From: Mesorhizobium sp.
GTDB lineage: Bacteria; Pseudomonadota; Alphaproteobacteria; Rhizobiales; Rhizobiaceae
Length of the DNA: 64,000 bases
Direction: 5' to 3'
NCBI GenBank assembly: GCA_004020645.1
Contig: SAQL01000030.1
Coordinates: forward strand, 1-64,000
In this document: one piece after another, positions 62,145 to 64,000 of the stretch
Position numbering within the stretch: the first letter of the stretch is position 1
Layout of the letters: each line of letters begins with the position of its first letter
Translations under genes and position numbers: made by a program
Notes under the pieces: generated by a model
Told to the model about the DNA's origin: nothing
The model's input: only the letters and a program-made list of their open reading frames with translations
Database searches by the model: none

Positions 62145-64000
62145 GTGTCAGCATTGTTTCGGCCTGATATCGAAGGGCTGCGTGCGCTGGCGGTGTCGGG
62201 CGTCGTCGCGTTCCATTTCGGTCTGTCGGACCTGCCGGGCGGCTTCACCGGCGTCGACATCTTCTTCGTCATTTCCGGCTATCTGATCACCGGCCAGCTG
62301 CTGCGGGAAATCGCCGAGGACGGCAGGCTGGACCTGTGGCGGTTCTATGCAAGGCGCGCCCGGCGCCTGCTGCCGGCCTCGCTGTTCGTCATCTTCGCCA
62401 CGCTGGTCGCGGGCTACTTCATCCTGTCGCCGGACGAACAGTCGCTCTATTCGAAAGGCGCCATGTATGCCTCGGCCTATGCGATCAATTTCTGGCTGAT
62501 CCGCTGGTCGTTCGACTATTTCGCCCCCGATGCGGCGAACAACCCCTTCATCCATTTCTGGTCGCTCTCCGTCGAGGAGCAATTCTATCTCGTATGGCCG
62601 GGGCTGCTTCTGCTGGCTGCATGGCTGCGCCCGGGCAAGCGCACTGCGATCCTGGTGATCGGCCTCACCGGCGCGGTGTCGTTCGCCGTCTGCGCCTGGC
62701 TCACCACCGTGGCGCAGCCCTGGGCCTTCTATTTCTCGCCGCTCAGGGCCTGGGAATTCGCCGCCGGCGGCCTGGCGACGATGGCGCCGGCAAAATTCTG
62801 GCGAGAGCGCCCGCAACTGGGCGCAGCACTGGCATGGCTTGGCCTGGCGCTGATCGCCGGCGCCTATCTGACCTTCAGCGAGGGGGACACCCCCTTCCCC
62901 GGCGTCGCGGCGGTGGTGCCGGTGGCCGGCACCGTGCTCCTTTTGCTCAGCGGCTCCGGCAATGTCCAAAGAGGGCCGAGTGCCATGCTGGCGCTGCCGC
63001 CTTTGCAATGGGTGGGGAAACTTTCCTACTCTCTGTATCTCTGGCACTGGCCGGTCATCGTCTATGCGACGATGATGGTGCCCGACCTCTCCTGGCCCGG
63101 GCGGCTTGCCTGCGCGGCATTGACGCTGGCGTTGTCGATCTTCACCTATAATTTCATCGAAAACCCGATCCGTCGCAATGGCTGGCTGATGGCGAACGCG
63201 GCGCGCGCGCTAATCCCCGCCGCAATGCTGACCGGCGCCAGCGTCATGGCGACTTACGCCAATGCGCGGCTTGCCGTGGACGACCTCGATCCCTCACAAC
63301 GCATCATTGCCGAAACTGCCGCACTACCCTCCACTGCGCGCGCCAAGGTGGGCTGCGTTCTCGACTACGAGACCGTGACGCCGAAGCCCTGCGTGTTCGG
63401 CGCCAAGAATGCCGAGCGCTCGATCGCGCTGTTCGGCGATTCGCATGCCGACCACTGGTCGACGCCGCTGATCGAGGCGGCGAAGAAGAACGACTACAAG
63501 GTCGTCACCTGGCTGAAATCCGCCTGCCGGGCGTCGCGGCTGACGGTCTGGAGCTCGAAGCTGAAGCGCGACTACACCGAGTGCGATCAATGGCGCGAGC
63601 AATCGATCAAGGAGATCATCGCCCTGCGCCCAAGCCTGGTGGTGATCTCGGAGATCTCGCTGACCAGCTCGCGCAAACTGTCGCCCGACGCGCAGCAATC
63701 CGACAGCCTGGATCAGGACTGGCAGGCTGGCCTTCGCGCAACGCTGGAAGCGTTCAGCCAGGCCGGGCTGAAAGTCGCCTTCATCCGCGATGTGCCGTTC
63801 AACAGCATGTTTGTCGATACCTGCGTGGCCCGCGCGCTGTGGCGTGGACAGACGCCATCGGTATGTGACGCGCCGCGAACCGACGCCGCCAACGACGCCA
63901 TGGCCGCGCTGGAGCGCGACATCGTGCGCGCCGTACCCAACGCGACCTATATCGACATGACGGACCGGTTCTGCGACGCCAAGACCTGCCATGTCTTCAT
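62145..64000 (+). CDS. OafA/YrhL-type membrane acyltransferase with SGNH domain, cut by window end
   Basis: At least 618 codons without stop, running off the right edge. The start is GTG 62145, with GAGGTT eight bases upstream, giving MSALFRPDIEGLRALAVSGV. The acyltransferase-3 membrane domain (about ten helices, residues 1-370) shows FRPDIEGLRALAV, the GFTGVDIFFVISGYLI block, RRARRLLPASLFV, and FWSLSVEEQFYLVWP. The C-terminal periplasmic part is SGNH-like: IALFGDSHADHWSTPLIEAA with the nucleophile Ser, then YIDMTDRFCDAKTCHVF. Members O-acetylate surface polysaccharides. Ends of the gene and neighbours lie outside the window. Confidence 0.9.
   Translation, partial: MSALFRPDIEGLRALAVSGVVAFHFGLSDLPGGFTGVDIFFVISGYLITGQLLREIAEDGRLDLWRFYARRARRLLPASLFVIFATLVAGYFILSPDEQSLYSKGAMYASAYAINFWLIRWSFDYFAPDAANNPFIHFWSLSVEEQFYLVWPGLLLLAAWLRPGKRTAILVIGLTGAVSFAVCAWLTTVAQPWAFYFSPLRAWEFAAGGLATMAPAKFWRERPQLGAALAWLGLALIAGAYLTFSEGDTPFPGVAAVVPVAGTVLLLLSGSGNVQRGPSAMLALPPLQWVGKLSYSLYLWHWPVIVYATMMVPDLSWPGRLACAALTLALSIFTYNFIENPIRRNGWLMANAARALIPAAMLTGASVMATYANARLAVDDLDPSQRIIAETAALPSTARAKVGCVLDYETVTPKPCVFGAKNAERSIALFGDSHADHWSTPLIEAAKKNDYKVVTWLKSACRASRLTVWSSKLKRDYTECDQWREQSIKEIIALRPSLVVISEISLTSSRKLSPDAQQSDSLDQDWQAGLRATLEAFSQAGLKVAFIRDVPFNSMFVDTCVARALWRGQTPSVCDAPRTDAANDAMAALERDIVRAVPNATYIDMTDRFCDAKTCHVF

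Overview
The window looks like chromosomal DNA of a Mesorhizobium-like member of the Rhizobiales. Base composition is uniformly GC-rich. Marker families are typical of that group: a BA14K repeat protein, a SyrA/ExoX-like membrane peptide, Usg, DUF2934/DUF3606 and DUF982 proteins, a ROSE-type RNA thermometer before an hsp20 gene, EcfG-like promoters (GGAAC-N16/17-NGTT), and many GC-rich palindromic intergenic repeats. I saw no tRNA, rRNA, phage, integrase, transposase or CRISPR array. Organism identity is inferred from gene content only.

Layout. 1-5 kb: small zinc-type proteins (one frameshifted), a HisKA_2-type histidine kinase, then an ECF sigma factor followed by two Tat-exported proteins, ferritin-like and HiPIP. 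5-18 kb: an adenylate/guanylate cyclase with TPRs, stress-type small proteins, a KamA/EpmB-like radical SAM enzyme, an MscS channel, a frameshifted ABC-F ATPase plus a detached decayed copy of its 3' end, a SyrA-like peptide and a large amidase. 18-24 kb: exonuclease III, a small hydrolase, and a non-homologous end-joining cluster running ligD, ku, then a TPR protein with a BRCT-like N-terminus. 24-33 kb: a Fic protein, an aldo-keto reductase, two TPR regulators with different DNA-binding heads, a decayed EamA transporter and a ChaC-like cyclotransferase. 33-37 kb: a complete ribose-type sugar ABC transporter. 37-43.5 kb: a heat and stress block with groESL (CIRCE element), DUF982 proteins, Usg and two hsp20 genes. 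43.6-50.2 kb: a second sugar ABC operon with PfkB kinase, RpiR regulator, permease, ATPase, binding protein and TIM-barrel isomerase/epimerase.

50.6-56.4 kb: six tightly packed genes that look like a membrane-lipid pathway: CDP-alcohol phosphatidyltransferase with an altered metal motif, hydrolase-methyltransferase fusion, PAP2-dual-specificity-phosphatase fusion, small membrane protein, PlsC-type acyltransferase and CdsA-type cytidylyltransferase. Its product cannot be named from sequence, and it is the best candidate here for an undescribed system. 56.4-64 kb: a MITE-like nested palindrome, an AI-2E-family permease with an extra soluble domain, an unknown 310-residue protein, small exported proteins, a YjdN/PhnA-like protein, an SPW-repeat membrane protein and an OafA-type acyltransferase cut by the window end.

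How it fits together. Stress response is the recurring theme: ECF and EcfG-type promoter sites, chaperones under CIRCE and ROSE control, NHEJ repair, HiPIP/ferritin-like export and envelope proteins. Sugar uptake and lipid remodelling make up the metabolic part. Intergenic palindromes occupy most of the larger gaps and several abut stop codons.
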